A DNA stretch of 64,000 nucleotides from Pannonibacter anstelovis (GTDB taxonomy: Bacteria > Pseudomonadota > Alphaproteobacteria > Rhizobiales > Stappiaceae): the NCBI RefSeq assembly GCF_036881715.1, contig NZ_JBAKBF010000001.1, positions 372,001 to 436,000 on the forward strand, read 5' to 3'. Below the pieces are notes generated by a model, which saw only the letters and a list, made by a program, of their open reading frames with translations, was not told where the DNA came from and did no database searches. Positions 41,058-49,766 of this stretch are shown here, piece by piece (position 1 is the first letter of the stretch; every line of letters starts with the position of its first letter). A program made the position numbers and the translations under genes.

Positions 41058-43025
41058 CCGCGCCTTGCGGGTGGCCTCGAGGGCTTTCTGCAGGTAGGCG
41101 TCGCGGTCATAGACATCGCCGAAATAGCCGATGCTGCCATCCGTCTGCGGCCAGGCGGTGAAATAGGCGACATAGACCGGGATGTTGCCGCCCACATCTT
41201 CCGAGTTGTTCTTGCCCGTGGCGATGCGGCTGGCCACATGCGCCTCGGTGGTGCCCAGCACGGCGGCAGCCATGGCGCGCGGGTCAGCAAGGCGCACGCA
41301 GCCGTGGCTGAAGGCGCGCATGTCCTTCTTGAATAGCGAGCGGGAGGGCGTGTCATGCATGTAGATGGCGTGCTTGTTGGGGAAGAGGATCTTCAGCTCG
41401 CCAAGCGCGTTGTCATCGCCCGGGCGCTGGCGCACGTTGACTGCCATCTTGCCGGTCGCAACCGCATGCCAGTCGACACTGGCCGAGGAAACCGGCTTGC
41501 CGGAAGCGGTTGTCACCTCATAACCCGCCTTGTCGAGCCAGGCCGGATCCTGCGCCAGCTTCGACAGCTTCTCATTGACGATGATCGAATAAGGGACGCC
41601 CCAATAGGGATTGTATTCCACCGTCTCGATGGTGTCGTAGAAGAAGCTGGTCTGGTTCGACTTCTTGCCGATGACCACGCGCATTTCCAGCGGGGCCTTG
41701 CCCGGCTCGAAATAGGCCACCGTGAAGGCCGGCTGGTTGATGAAGACGCGGCGCTCGCCCAGATCTTCAGGCAGCCAGCGCAGCCGCTCCAGCGCCAGTT
41801 CCACCTTGGCAATCTTCGAGGCGTTGCTCTCGCCGGTCAGCGCCTGAATAGTGCCAGCCCCCACAATGCCATCGGCATGAAGGCCAGCCTCGGCCTGATA
41901 GGCCTTGACCAGATCCGCGATGGCGTCGCTGTAAAGCTCCTCGCCCATATAGGTATCGAGCAGCGGCTTATGCGCCTCCAGCAGCGCCGCCGAGCCGCGC
42001 AGGCGGATGGCGGCGACTACATTCTTCACCTCGGGGCTGGACTTGCCGGCTTTAAGCAGCGTGCCCGGCGCGATCACCACCTGCGGGGTGTCGGAGGTCT
42101 CGCGCTTCAGCCGCGCCAGCTCTTCCACCAGCGCAGTGAACTGGGGCGATGCCAGCTGGCGCGAGCGCAGATACTGCCCCGCATCGCCAGCAGCCGCCAG
42201 CCCTTTCGCCTCGGCCGTCAGGTCCACCTTGTGGCGCGGCAGGTCGTGATAGCCGGAAATACGGTTCGGATCGACCCGGCCACGGCGCGCATCCAGCACA
42301 TAGGTCAGCGCCGCGATGGACGCCTTGACCTCAAAATCCACCAGCGCCGCATCACGGGCCGCTGGCTCAAGGCCGGTGAGCGCAGGCGCCTCGACCCGGT
42401 AATCGGCCGGATCCAGCCCGAAATCCCCTGCCCGCTCCAGTTCTGCCTTCAGCGCAGCAAACCGGGAACCGGGCGCGCCATTCTCAACCCAGATGAAACG
42501 CGGCTCCTGCGCATAGAACGCCTCGACCGCCTTGGCCACTTCCGGCAAGGCCTTGAAACTGAGCGCGGCAAAGGCCGGGCGTGCCGCGTCAAAGGCCTGC
42601 AGAGCCGGATCCACGGCCGGCGGTGCAATGGTTCCGGTCCGGTCAGCCGCAGTCTGAGGTGTACCCGCCTGACCGGGTGCTGTCTGAGCAGCGCCCGTTC
42701 CCTCAGAAGCTGCGTTTGCGGAAGATTGAACAGCTGCGGGCTCAGGGGGCACCGCAAGCGCCTTCAAAGAGAAGGCCGCCAGCTGATCCGCTTTGTAGGT
42801 GTAATACTTCGGCGCAGAGACCTTGTTGGCAGCGATCACGGCCTTGTCCAGCACGGGCGCCGGTGCTGGCTGAACCGGCTGCGGCTCTTCCACGGGACGC
42901 CCGCCGAAAATCCGGTCCAGAAAAGCATCCGCAGGCTGAACGCTGGCGGTCAGCGTCAGGGAAGCGACGGCAGCGCTTGCCAGAAGCGTGGAGAGGAAAC
43001 GTGCGGGCTGCAGCGTATGACGCAT
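41040..43025 (-). CDS. L,D-transpeptidase, YcbB/LdtD type
   Basis: A periplasmic enzyme forming 3-3 peptidoglycan cross-links (661 aa). A signal peptide (MRHTLQPARFLSTLLASAAV ... PADA) precedes a Pro/Ala/Thr-rich linker. The scaffold domain follows (FYAQEPRFIWVENG ... RRGRVDPNRISGYHD), then a peptidoglycan-binding repeat (KAYQAEAGLHADGIVGAGTI). The YkuD catalytic domain has MHDTPSRSLF and SHGCVRLADP with the nucleophilic Cys. The start at 43025 begins the signal peptide; the frame opens 15 codons further. A degraded copy of its 3' end lies 1.5 kb downstream. Confidence 0.93.
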   Translation of the reverse strand: MRHTLQPARFLSTLLASAAVASLTLTASVQPADAFLDRIFGGRPVEEPQPVQPAPAPVLDKAVIAANKVSAPKYYTYKADQLAAFSLKALAVPPEPAAVQSSANAASEGTGAAQTAPGQAGTPQTAADRTGTIAPPAVDPALQAFDAARPAFAALSFKALPEVAKAVEAFYAQEPRFIWVENGAPGSRFAALKAELERAGDFGLDPADYRVEAPALTGLEPAARDAALVDFEVKASIAALTYVLDARRGRVDPNRISGYHDLPRHKVDLTAEAKGLAAAGDAGQYLRSRQLASPQFTALVEELARLKRETSDTPQVVIAPGTLLKAGKSSPEVKNVVAAIRLRGSAALLEAHKPLLDTYMGEELYSDAIADLVKAYQAEAGLHADGIVGAGTIQALTGESNASKIAKVELALERLRWLPEDLGERRVFINQPAFTVAYFEPGKAPLEMRVVIGKKSNQTSFFYDTIETVEYNPYWGVPYSIIVNEKLSKLAQDPAWLDKAGYEVTTASGKPVSSASVDWHAVATGKMAVNVRQRPGDDNALGELKILFPNKHAIYMHDTPSRSLFKKDMRAFSHGCVRLADPRAMAAAVLGTTEAHVASRIATGKNNSEDVGGNIPVYVAYFTAWPQTDGSIGYFGDVYDRDAYLQKALEATRKARGTAES

Positions 43026-43138
43026 GGTCTCAAAAGGCCTCAAGCTCGAAATCGAATGAGGACCGGCCACTCGCCCCCGGGGCCAATCCGCTCAATGATG
43101 CCGGGGCAGTCAGCAAAGCCTCGCAGGTTCGAGATCTT

Positions 43139-43164
43139 GCTGCTGTGACCGGTGTCACAGCAGC
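43139..43164. promoter_or_regulatory. Perfect 26-base palindrome upstream of the L,D-transpeptidase gene
   Basis: GCTGCTGTGAC and GTCACAGCAGC are perfect 11-base arms around CGGT. It lies 114 bases before the L,D-transpeptidase start and about 215 bases after the ssb stop in a 354-base gap that holds nothing else. It could be an operator or the ssb transcript's 3' hairpin (there is no T-run). Confidence 0.5.
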
Positions 43165-43379
43165 GATGGACCGGCAAAGTGAGCCCAGGTTTCGAACAGT
43201 CAGGCCCTGCGGACAGTCCCGCTGGCAGACTGCAAGTCTACGCTGCCAGCAGAAACCAGATGGTTAACAAAATCAGAACTCACGGCAGTTTGAAGCACAG
43301 GCCGCAGGAGTTGCCCCTGCACAGTTTTGCAAGAGCCCTCATGACGCGGCCTCATCATCCGGCTGCCGGAGCCAAGACG

Positions 43380-43955
43380 TCAGAACGGGATCTCGTCGTC
43401 CATGCCGCCGCCATAGCCGCCGCCTGCACCACCAGAGCCGCCAGAGCCACCGCCATAACCGCCGCCGCCACTGGAGCCGCCACCGTAACCGCCGCCGCCG
43501 GAACCACCGCCATAGCCGCCGCCACCGCCGGAGCCGCCCTCATAGCCGCCGCCTGAGCCGTAATCCGGCAGTGCGCCGCCACCGCCGCCACCGCCGCCTT
43601 CGCCACGTCCGTCCAGCATGGTCAAAGCAGAGTTGAAGCCCTGCAGCACCACTTCGGTCGAGAAGCGCTCCTGCCCGCTCTGATCCTGCCACTTGCGGGT
43701 CTGCAGCTGGCCCTCGATGTAAACCTTCGCGCCCTTGCGCAGGTACTGCTCGGCAATCTTGCAAAGGCCTTCATTGAAGATCACCACCCTGTGCCATTCG
43801 GTGCGCTCGCGCCGCTCGCCCGACCCGCGGTCCCGCCATGTCTCGGAGGTGGCAATGCGCAAATTGGCGATGGGACGGCCATCCTGCGTGCGGCGGATCT
43901 CGGGATCCGCCCCCAGATTGCCAACCAGAATGACCTTGTTCACGCTACCCGCCAT
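43380..43955 (-). CDS. ssb: Single-stranded DNA-binding protein
   Basis: SSB coats single-stranded DNA in replication, recombination and repair. The OB-fold (residues 1-110) shows MAGSVNKVILVGNLGADPE, RRERTEWHRVVIFNEGLCKI and KGAKVYIEGQLQTRKWQDQ. A long glycine-rich linker of about 70 residues with repeated GGGYGGGSGG-like units follows. It ends in the acidic tip DDEIPF that recruits partner proteins. At 191 aa it is a little longer than usual because of the linker. It is divergent from uvrA. Confidence 0.96.
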   Translation of the reverse strand: MAGSVNKVILVGNLGADPEIRRTQDGRPIANLRIATSETWRDRGSGERRERTEWHRVVIFNEGLCKIAEQYLRKGAKVYIEGQLQTRKWQDQSGQERFSTEVVLQGFNSALTMLDGRGEGGGGGGGGALPDYGSGGGYEGGSGGGGGYGGGSGGGGYGGGSSGGGGYGGGSGGSGGAGGGYGGGMDDEIPF

Positions 43956-44229
43956 ACCAGTGGCTCCTGCTTTGTCTGTTGTCTGTCGTCCGGCCCGGCA
44001 TACGTGCAGCCGGAGGCTGCCGCCCCTGCGCCTGCCCCCTGTTCACAAGAACAGCCTGGAGACACACCCTTCCGGCCCAAAAGCCAGATCAGGCGCCCTT
44101 CTGGACGGCAGCAGAAACCGGTTGATCGGGCGACCCTAACGCCTCTCCGCCCCTCATGCGAACCATTCTGCCCGGCCTCCCGGCGTTGTCCACAAACTGG
44201 CCGCCGCCTTACAACTGCGGGAGCAGAAT

Positions 44230-44244
44230 GTTCATTTTTTGTTC
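44230..44244. promoter_or_regulatory. LexA (SOS) box 1
   Basis: GTTCATTTTTTGTTC is an exact GTTC-N7-GTTC match, the alphaproteobacterial LexA site. It lies on the ssb side of the divergent region. Confidence 0.75.
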
Positions 44245-44349
44245 ACGCCGTCAAGGCGCATTTTCTCGCATATCCGCAAAAACCCAGCTGAGCCCAGCCG
44301 GATCTGCAACAGCCCTCTTCAAAAGAGATACGGCTTGCCACAGCCGCTT

Positions 44350-44364
44350 GTTCCTGTTATGTTC
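44350..44364. promoter_or_regulatory. LexA (SOS) box 2
   Basis: GTTCCTGTTATGTTC is a second exact GTTC-N7-GTTC match, on the uvrA side. It is 332 bases upstream of the uvrA start, implying a long leader. Confidence 0.8.
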
Positions 44365-44459
44365 CTATCCAAAATGTGATCCGTAAGCACCGCGTGGAAC
44401 GTAGGGCAGGTCTTAGACTTTGAAAGCTTGCCGCGGGGGATGCGAAGGAAGGACCGCAG

Positions 44460-44549
44460 ATGAGACGAACGGAACAGTCCGGGAAGACGGATCCATTCCC
44501 GCCGGCCATACGTAAGCAATTACTGCCATACAGGCTCTCTTCAGCCTGA
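44460..44549 (+). CDS. Possible 29-codon leader peptide upstream of uvrA
   Basis: A short frame (MRRTEQSGKT ... YRLSSA) starts at an ATG with AAGGAAGGA a few bases upstream and lies downstream of LexA box 2. It is too short to judge by composition, so it may be chance. Confidence 0.2.
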   Translation: MRRTEQSGKTDPFPPAIRKQLLPYRLSSA

Positions 44550-44696
44550 TCTCTCAAGAGCATTCAACCGTGCCTGACCGGAACGGGTCAGGACATTCTT
44601 ACCCGCACAGCATTTTGCCGGTTGAGGCCCGCTGTGCGGCGCTTATAACTGGCGCCAGTTTTCATGCCCGCGCCGGGCAAGTTCAGGACGATACCG

Positions 44697-47681
44697 ATGG
44701 CCAAGGATGCCGCCGCCGAACCACAGAGCAAGGATCAGGGATCTGCCCTGACGGGCCTCAGCCGTGACAAGATGATTTCCATTCGCGGCGCGCGCGAGCA
44801 CAATCTCAAGAACGTTGATCTGGATCTGCCGCGCGACAAGCTGATCGTGATGACGGGGCTGTCCGGTTCGGGCAAGTCATCGCTCGCATTCGATACCATC
44901 TATGCGGAAGGCCAGCGGCGCTACGTGGAGAGCCTTTCGGCCTATGCCCGCCAGTTTCTGGAGATGATGCAGAAGCCGGATGTGGATCAGATCGACGGCC
45001 TGTCTCCCGCCATCTCGATCGAACAGAAAACCACCTCGCGCAACCCGCGCTCGACGGTGGGCACGGTCACCGAGATCTATGACTACATGCGCTTGCTGTT
45101 TGCGCGCGTGGGAACGCCCTACTCGCCGGCAACGGGCTTGCCGATCGAGAGCCAGACCGTGAGCCAGATGGTCGACAGGGTCATGTCGCTGGAGGAAGGC
45201 ACGCGGCTTTACCTGCTGGCTCCGGTGGTGCGCGGCCGCAAGGGCGAATACCGCAAGGAACTGGCCGAGCTGATGAAGAAAGGCTTCCAGCGGGTCAAGA
45301 TCAACGGCGAGTTTCATGAGATTTCCGAGGCGCCAGCCCTCGACAAGAAGTTCAAGCATGACATTGACGTGGTGGTGGACCGCATCGTCGTGCGCGAAGA
45401 CATTGCTGGCCGTCTAGCCGATTCCTTCGAAACGGCGCTGAAGCTGGCCGATGGCATTGCCATTGCCGAATTTGCGGACAAGCCGCTGGAAATCGCCACC
45501 GGCAAGGATGCGGTGTTGCAGAACCGCAATGAAACCCATGAGCGGATCATCTTTTCGGAGAAATTCGCCTGCCCGGTGTCCGGCTTCACCATCCCCGAGA
45601 TCGAACCCCGGCTCTTTTCCTTCAACAATCCCTTCGGCGCCTGCCCGTCCTGTGATGGTCTCGGCACGACGCTGGCCTTCGAAGCGGACCTGGTGGTACC
45701 CGATCAGAGCCTGTCGCTGCGCGAGGGCGCGGTGCTGCCCTGGGCCAAGACCGGTTCGACGTCGCCCTATTATGCCCAGACGCTGGAAGCCATCTGCCGG
45801 CACTTCAAGGTATCCATGGCAACGCCCTGGCGCGAACTGCCCGATGACGTGCGCCATGCGGTGCTGTATGGCACCGGCAAGACCGAGCTTGAGTTTGTCT
45901 ACGACGACGGTGTGCGCAGCTACCGCGCAAAGAAGACCTTCGAAGGCGTTCTGGGCAATATCGAGCGGCGCTGGCGCGAAACGGATTCGGCCTGGGTCCG
46001 TGAAGAGCTGGAGCGTTTCCAGTCCAATCACCCCTGCCCTGCCTGTAACGGGTACCGCCTGAAGCCTGAAGCGCTCGCCGTCAAGATTGGCGGCAAGCAC
46101 ATCGGCCATGCCGCGGACATGTCGATCCGCGATGCCGGGGCCTGGTTCAACGGGCTGGATGAGTCGCTGAACGGCAAGCAGCAGGAAATTGCCGCAAGAA
46201 TTCTCAAGGAAATCCGAGAGCGGCTCAAATTCCTCAATGATGTGGGGCTCGAGTACCTGTCACTGTCACGCAACTCCGGCACGCTGTCGGGCGGCGAGAG
46301 CCAGCGGATCCGTCTCGCCTCACAGATCGGCTCCGGTCTGACGGGCGTTCTTTATGTTCTGGACGAGCCGTCGATCGGCCTGCATCAGCGCGACAATGCA
46401 AGGCTGCTCGATACACTGCGTCACCTGCGCGACCTCGGCAACACCGTGATCGTCGTGGAGCATGACGAGGATGCGGTGCTGACGGCTGACTATGTAGTGG
46501 ATGTGGGGCCGGGCGCGGGTGTCCACGGCGGCCAGATCGTTGCGAAAGGCACGCCAGCGCAGATCATGGCGGACCCGAATTCGCTTACCGGGCAGTATCT
46601 GAGCGGCGCACGCGGCATCGCCTTGCCCGCAGAACGGCGCAAGATCAACAAGAAGCGCCAGATCAAGGTTATTGGCGCACGCGGCAACAATCTGAAGAAT
46701 GTCACGGCAGAGATTCCGCTTGGCACCTTCACCTGCATCACCGGTGTTTCGGGCGGCGGCAAGTCAACCTTCCTCATTGACACTCTGTTCCGCTCGGCCG
46801 CACGGCGCCTCAACGGCGCGCGGGAGAATCCAGCCCCGCATGACCGGATCGAGGGACTGGAGCATCTCGACAAGGTGATCGACATCGATCAGTCGCCTAT
46901 CGGCCGGACACCGCGCTCGAATCCTGCGACCTACACGGGGGCCTTCACGCCGATTCGTGAATGGTTTGCCAGCATGCCGGAGGCCAAGGCGCGCGGCTAT
47001 CAGCCTGGCCGCTTCTCCTTCAATGTCAAGGGCGGCCGCTGCGAAGCCTGCCAGGGCGATGGCGTCATCAAGATCGAGATGCACTTCCTGCCCGACATCT
47101 ATGTCACCTGCGATGTCTGCAAGGGCCAGCGCTACAACCGCGAAACGCTTGAAGTGCAGTTCAAGGGCAAGTCGATTGCCGACGTGCTCGACATGACCGT
47201 TGAGGAGGCTGCAGGCTTCTTCTCGGCCGTTCCGGCGGTGCGGGAAAAGATGGAAACCCTGGCACGAGTGGGCCTTGGCTATATCAAGGTCGGCCAGCAG
47301 GCGACAACGCTCTCCGGCGGTGAGGCACAGCGTGTGAAACTGGCCAAGGAACTGTCGCGCCGCTCCACCGGCCGCACTCTCTATATTCTGGATGAGCCCA
47401 CAACCGGCCTGCATTTCCATGATGTGGCCAAGCTGCTGGAAGTGCTTCACGAACTGGTCGAACAAGGCAACTCTGTGCTGGTGATCGAGCATAATCTCGA
47501 GGTCATCAAGACGGCGGACTGGCTGATCGACTTCGGGCCTGAAGGCGGCGATGGCGGCGGCACGGTGGTAGCCGAAGGCCGTCCGGAGGATGTGGCCGCA
47601 AATCCCGCAAGCCATACCGGGCAGTTCCTCAAGGAACTGCTGGAACGCCGCCCGCAGAAGCGGACAGCCGCAGCCGAATGA
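44697..47681 (+). CDS. uvrA: Excinuclease ABC subunit A
   Basis: UvrA is the damage-sensing ATPase of nucleotide excision repair (994 aa). It has two ABC modules. Walker A motifs are GLSGSGKSSLAFDT and GVSGGGKSTFLIDT, and signatures are LSGGESQRIRLASQIGSG and LSGGEAQRVKLAKELS. Two Cys-rich zinc modules are visible: CPACNGYRLKPEAL and the pair CEACQGDG / CDVCKGQRYN. The start at 44697 (MAKDAAAEP) has AGGA nine bases upstream; the frame opens 11 codons earlier. The LexA boxes upstream fit its SOS membership. Confidence 0.97.
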   Translation: MAKDAAAEPQSKDQGSALTGLSRDKMISIRGAREHNLKNVDLDLPRDKLIVMTGLSGSGKSSLAFDTIYAEGQRRYVESLSAYARQFLEMMQKPDVDQIDGLSPAISIEQKTTSRNPRSTVGTVTEIYDYMRLLFARVGTPYSPATGLPIESQTVSQMVDRVMSLEEGTRLYLLAPVVRGRKGEYRKELAELMKKGFQRVKINGEFHEISEAPALDKKFKHDIDVVVDRIVVREDIAGRLADSFETALKLADGIAIAEFADKPLEIATGKDAVLQNRNETHERIIFSEKFACPVSGFTIPEIEPRLFSFNNPFGACPSCDGLGTTLAFEADLVVPDQSLSLREGAVLPWAKTGSTSPYYAQTLEAICRHFKVSMATPWRELPDDVRHAVLYGTGKTELEFVYDDGVRSYRAKKTFEGVLGNIERRWRETDSAWVREELERFQSNHPCPACNGYRLKPEALAVKIGGKHIGHAADMSIRDAGAWFNGLDESLNGKQQEIAARILKEIRERLKFLNDVGLEYLSLSRNSGTLSGGESQRIRLASQIGSGLTGVLYVLDEPSIGLHQRDNARLLDTLRHLRDLGNTVIVVEHDEDAVLTADYVVDVGPGAGVHGGQIVAKGTPAQIMADPNSLTGQYLSGARGIALPAERRKINKKRQIKVIGARGNNLKNVTAEIPLGTFTCITGVSGGGKSTFLIDTLFRSAARRLNGARENPAPHDRIEGLEHLDKVIDIDQSPIGRTPRSNPATYTGAFTPIREWFASMPEAKARGYQPGRFSFNVKGGRCEACQGDGVIKIEMHFLPDIYVTCDVCKGQRYNRETLEVQFKGKSIADVLDMTVEEAAGFFSAVPAVREKMETLARVGLGYIKVGQQATTLSGGEAQRVKLAKELSRRSTGRTLYILDEPTTGLHFHDVAKLLEVLHELVEQGNSVLVIEHNLEVIKTADWLIDFGPEGGDGGGTVVAEGRPEDVAANPASHTGQFLKELLERRPQKRTAAAE

Positions 47682-48673
47682 CGCAGAAGACGGGGCCTCT
47701 GACTGGAGGCCCCTCCCCGGAACGGACGGGAGACAGAGCAATAGATCTTCTGCACAGCGCCGGGAGCAAAAACGCGGAGCCCTGCAGATAACTCGCCTCA
47801 GAAGCGCTCCGGTTCAGCCGCAAGAACCGCACAAACGACGTTTACGGCTTACAGAGCCCCGTTTTCCGGCAGATTTAAGCACCTCGCCGCAAACATAACT
47901 CTGGTTTCCGGGGCGAAGCGGCGGCCTGACAGGACTGGACGGCCCGGTATGCCTGGAGATCTTTGGCGGATTTCTGGCGGGCGAATCTTGTAAATGCAGA
48001 AAGCTTCCCGATCTGCTGCAGCCTTTGAAACTGGATGGCGGCGCCTGCGCGCCCTCCGGTCATGGACACCTTCAGCCAAGCAGGAGAGGCAATCTGCCGC
48101 TACGGAGGCCCCGGAACGCGCCTTCAAGCTGAGCGCGCAGGAGACAACGCAGGCGCATTTCTCCTCGGCCTCCTGTCTGAAAGGCCACATGCGGCATTCA
48201 TGCAGCAGTCTCTTCCTGGAGCAAAGGTGTCCTGTCCCTCAACAACCTTGATCCCGGGCAAGGCAAAGCAAGGTTCCTTCCGACAACCTCTTCACAGTGG
48301 CTTGTGGCTTGTGGCTTGCGCCATGTGCCCGGCGCATGCGGCAGCCACGAATCCGGCTATCGCTGCATTGCAGCACAATCTTTTCGACAGTGAGAGACCA
48401 AGATACAACCAGAAACTTCAAGTGCATCTCGTGTTGCAGCGCAAATTTCCGCATTTTGATCGGTTTAAATGCCTATCAGGGTGCCTGATGTCCGCCCATC
48501 ATCGTTTGTTTTTCCGCCTTGCATAATTCGCATGACTGACATGCCAAACTTCCACTTCTCGCAAATGCGAAAACGAACTATCTCTTGGACATCGGAACGG
48601 CGCTGCACCGCACAATAGCCAAACAGGCTGCGGGCCGACAGCTGACGCTCCGGATGGTTCAAGGAACACGAAA
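47682..48673. other. Long non-coding region between uvrA and the first DUF1127 gene
   Basis: About 990 bases in which I find no gene with family similarity or a good ribosome-binding site. A GGGGCCTC/GAGGCCCC hairpin (47692-47713) ends uvrA, and three tandem TGGCTTG-like units lie near 48299-48319. The promoter for the DUF1127/small-RNA transcript should lie near the right end; I could not fix it. Confidence 0.5.
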
Positions 48674-48823
48674 ATGATCGACACTGTTGTTCGCAAGTAC
48701 AATTCCTGGGTCAACTACCGCCGCACGGTGGGCGAGCTGTCCCGTCTGTCCAATCGCGAACTCAGCGACCTGGGCATTGGCCGCGGCGATATCCGTTTCA
48801 TCGCACGCCGCGCCAGCATGTAA
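48674..48823 (+). CDS. DUF1127 microprotein (CcaF1-like), copy 1
   Basis: A 49-residue basic protein (MIDTVVRKYNSWVNYRRTVG, ELSRLSNRELSDLGIGRGDI, RFIARRASM) with the DUF1127 core L-x-x-LSxRELxDLGIxRxDI. AAGGA is eight bases upstream of the ATG. DUF1127 proteins are small RNA-associated or stress-related factors. In Rhodobacter one (CcaF1) is cotranscribed with the CcsR small RNAs, as here, where three CUCCUCC-loop hairpins follow within 130 bases. A paralogue lies 660 bp downstream. Confidence 0.9.
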   Translation: MIDTVVRKYNSWVNYRRTVGELSRLSNRELSDLGIGRGDIRFIARRASM

Positions 48824-48834
48824 TCGAGATCGCG

Positions 48835-48867
48835 GTCACGGGCTCTCCTCCTCCCAAGCCTTGTGAC
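48835..48867 (+). ncRNA. Cuckoo/CcsR-type hairpin 1a
   Basis: Stem GTCACGGGCT with AGCCT+GTGAC (one-base bulge); the loop carries CTCCTCCTCCC. The loop motif is complementary to Shine-Dalgarno sequences, the hallmark of the cuckoo RNA family downstream of DUF1127 genes. Confidence 0.78.
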
Positions 48868-48875
48868 TGTGTGCC

Positions 48876-48905
48876 GGCGGGGTTCTTCTCCTCCCAAACC
48901 CTGCC
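48876..48905 (+). ncRNA. Cuckoo/CcsR-type hairpin 1b
   Basis: A nine-base stem (GGCGGGGTT with AACCCTGCC, one G-U pair) closes a 12-base loop containing CTCCTCCC. Confidence 0.78.
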
Positions 48906-48916
48906 AGCTGAAACAG

Positions 48917-48953
48917 CGCCCGCCAGTACCTCCTCCCACTGGCGGGCGTTCGT
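48917..48953 (+). ncRNA. Cuckoo/CcsR-type hairpin 1c with terminator
   Basis: An 11-base perfect stem (CGCCCGCCAGT and its complement) closes a loop ACCTCCTCCC and is followed by GTTCGTTT. It is therefore both the last small-RNA hairpin and the transcript terminator. Confidence 0.82.
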
Positions 48954-49337
48954 TTGTCTGAAGTTTAATAGTCCTTTCTAATCAAACCGCTAGACCACGT
49001 GTCAGGCTGCCGCAGATTTGCCGGCGGCCTTTTTGCTGTCCGATCGCCCCTGCTCTCCGCGCACAACGCTCACTTCCAGAAAACCAACTCTACAGCAGGT
49101 ACAGAGCCGCTCCCCACCCTGCCGCGGCCAGCCTTGCTCCGGATCTGCCACAATCCGGCCACATGCCCTTCACCTGTGCAGATGCACATTAATCATGCAT
49201 TGCATTGCCTGCAGGGCAGGCATGTAGCAGCCCCCATAGCTGAAACCTGCGAACAGGCCTAGATAAGCGTCACAAGATGCAACGCCAACAAGCGCGCTGC
49301 CACAGCTTCAAGAACAAAGCAAAGAACGGATAAAATC
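48954..49337. other. Spacer between the two DUF1127/small-RNA units
   Basis: About 380 bases without a credible gene. It should hold the promoter of the second unit; TAGATA near 49260 is a possible -10. Confidence 0.4.
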
Positions 49338-49487
49338 ATGCTGCACGACATCGTCTCCAAGTATCGCTCCTGGAAGAAGTACCGCGCGACTTATGAAGAG
49401 CTTGCCCGCATGTCCTCGCGTGAGCTGAGCGACATCGGCATCTCCCGCGCGGATATCGCCGCCGTCGCCCGTGGGGCCATGCGCTAA
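49338..49487 (+). CDS. DUF1127 microprotein (CcaF1-like), copy 2
   Basis: A 49-residue paralogue of the protein at 48674 (MLHDIVSKYRSWKKYRATYE, ELARMSSRELSDIGISRADI, AAVARGAMR) with the same length and the same SxRELSDxGIxRxDI core. ACGGA lies upstream of the ATG. It is again followed by three CUCCUCC-loop hairpins, about 130 bases after its stop, and a terminator. The repeated gene-plus-RNA unit suggests an old tandem duplication, although DNA identity outside the core is low. Confidence 0.9.
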   Translation: MLHDIVSKYRSWKKYRATYEELARMSSRELSDIGISRADIAAVARGAMR

Positions 49488-49620
49488 GACGCAGCCCCAG
49501 CCTGCTTTCGCTGCTCTGCAGCATAGGCAGGCCAGCCATGCAGAATTGTGCATGGCGGTACCGCCAGACCCGCGGTACAAGATACTCAACAACGGGGCGC
49601 CAAGCGGTGCCTCAGTTCTC

Positions 49621-49657
49621 CCGGACCAAAGGACTCCTCCTCCCACCTGCGGTCCGG
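49621..49657 (+). ncRNA. Cuckoo/CcsR-type hairpin 2a
   Basis: A CCGGACC/GGTCCGG outer stem plus an inner GG/CC pair enclose CTCCTCCTCCC. Two other hairpins (GCCATGC/GCATGGC and GTACCGC/GCGGTAC) lie between it and the DUF1127 stop. Confidence 0.75.
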
Positions 49658-49661
49658 AACA

Positions 49662-49689
49662 AGCCGGTTCTCCTCCTCCCGAACCGGCT
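49662..49689 (+). ncRNA. Cuckoo/CcsR-type hairpin 2b
   Basis: A perfect nine-base AGCCGGTTC/GAACCGGCT stem closes a loop made entirely of TCCTCCTCCC. Confidence 0.82.
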
Positions 49690-49697
49690 CTGGAAAG

Positions 49698-49746
49698 AGC
49701 GCTCGCCGAACTCCTCCTCCCATCGGCGAGCGCTTTTCTCGTTTTA
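49698..49746 (+). ncRNA. Cuckoo/CcsR-type hairpin 2c with terminator
   Basis: A perfect 12-base stem (AGCGCTCGCCGA and its complement) closes a 13-base loop with CTCCTCCTCCC, followed by TTTTCTCGTTTT. Confidence 0.85.
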
Positions 49747-49766
49747 AGTTCCCCTTGAAAACTCAA

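Larger units (their letters stand above)
43956..44696. other. Divergent ssb-uvrA control region
   Basis: A gap of about 740 bases carrying two LexA-type boxes, a CCTGACC/GGGTCAGG hairpin (44574-44592), and one tiny reading frame (44460-44549). No larger gene is credible. Confidence 0.55.

Noticed and set aside
41355..43148. A 597-codon plus-strand frame opposite the L,D-transpeptidase gene
   Set aside because: The translation is Arg/Gly-rich and featureless, while the minus-strand frame has signal peptide, scaffold and YkuD motifs.
43380..43600. Gly-rich repeat tract as a tandem-repeat or mobile element
   Set aside because: It is the in-frame glycine-rich linker of SSB, ending in the DDEIPF tip, as in many alphaproteobacteria.
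48299..48319. Tandem TGGCTTG units as a regulatory array
   Set aside because: Only about three imperfect short units; too little to distinguish from chance.
48035..48526. A 163-codon frame in the uvrA-DUF1127 gap
   Set aside because: No family motif, no ribosome-binding site and overlapping frames of equal quality on both strands.
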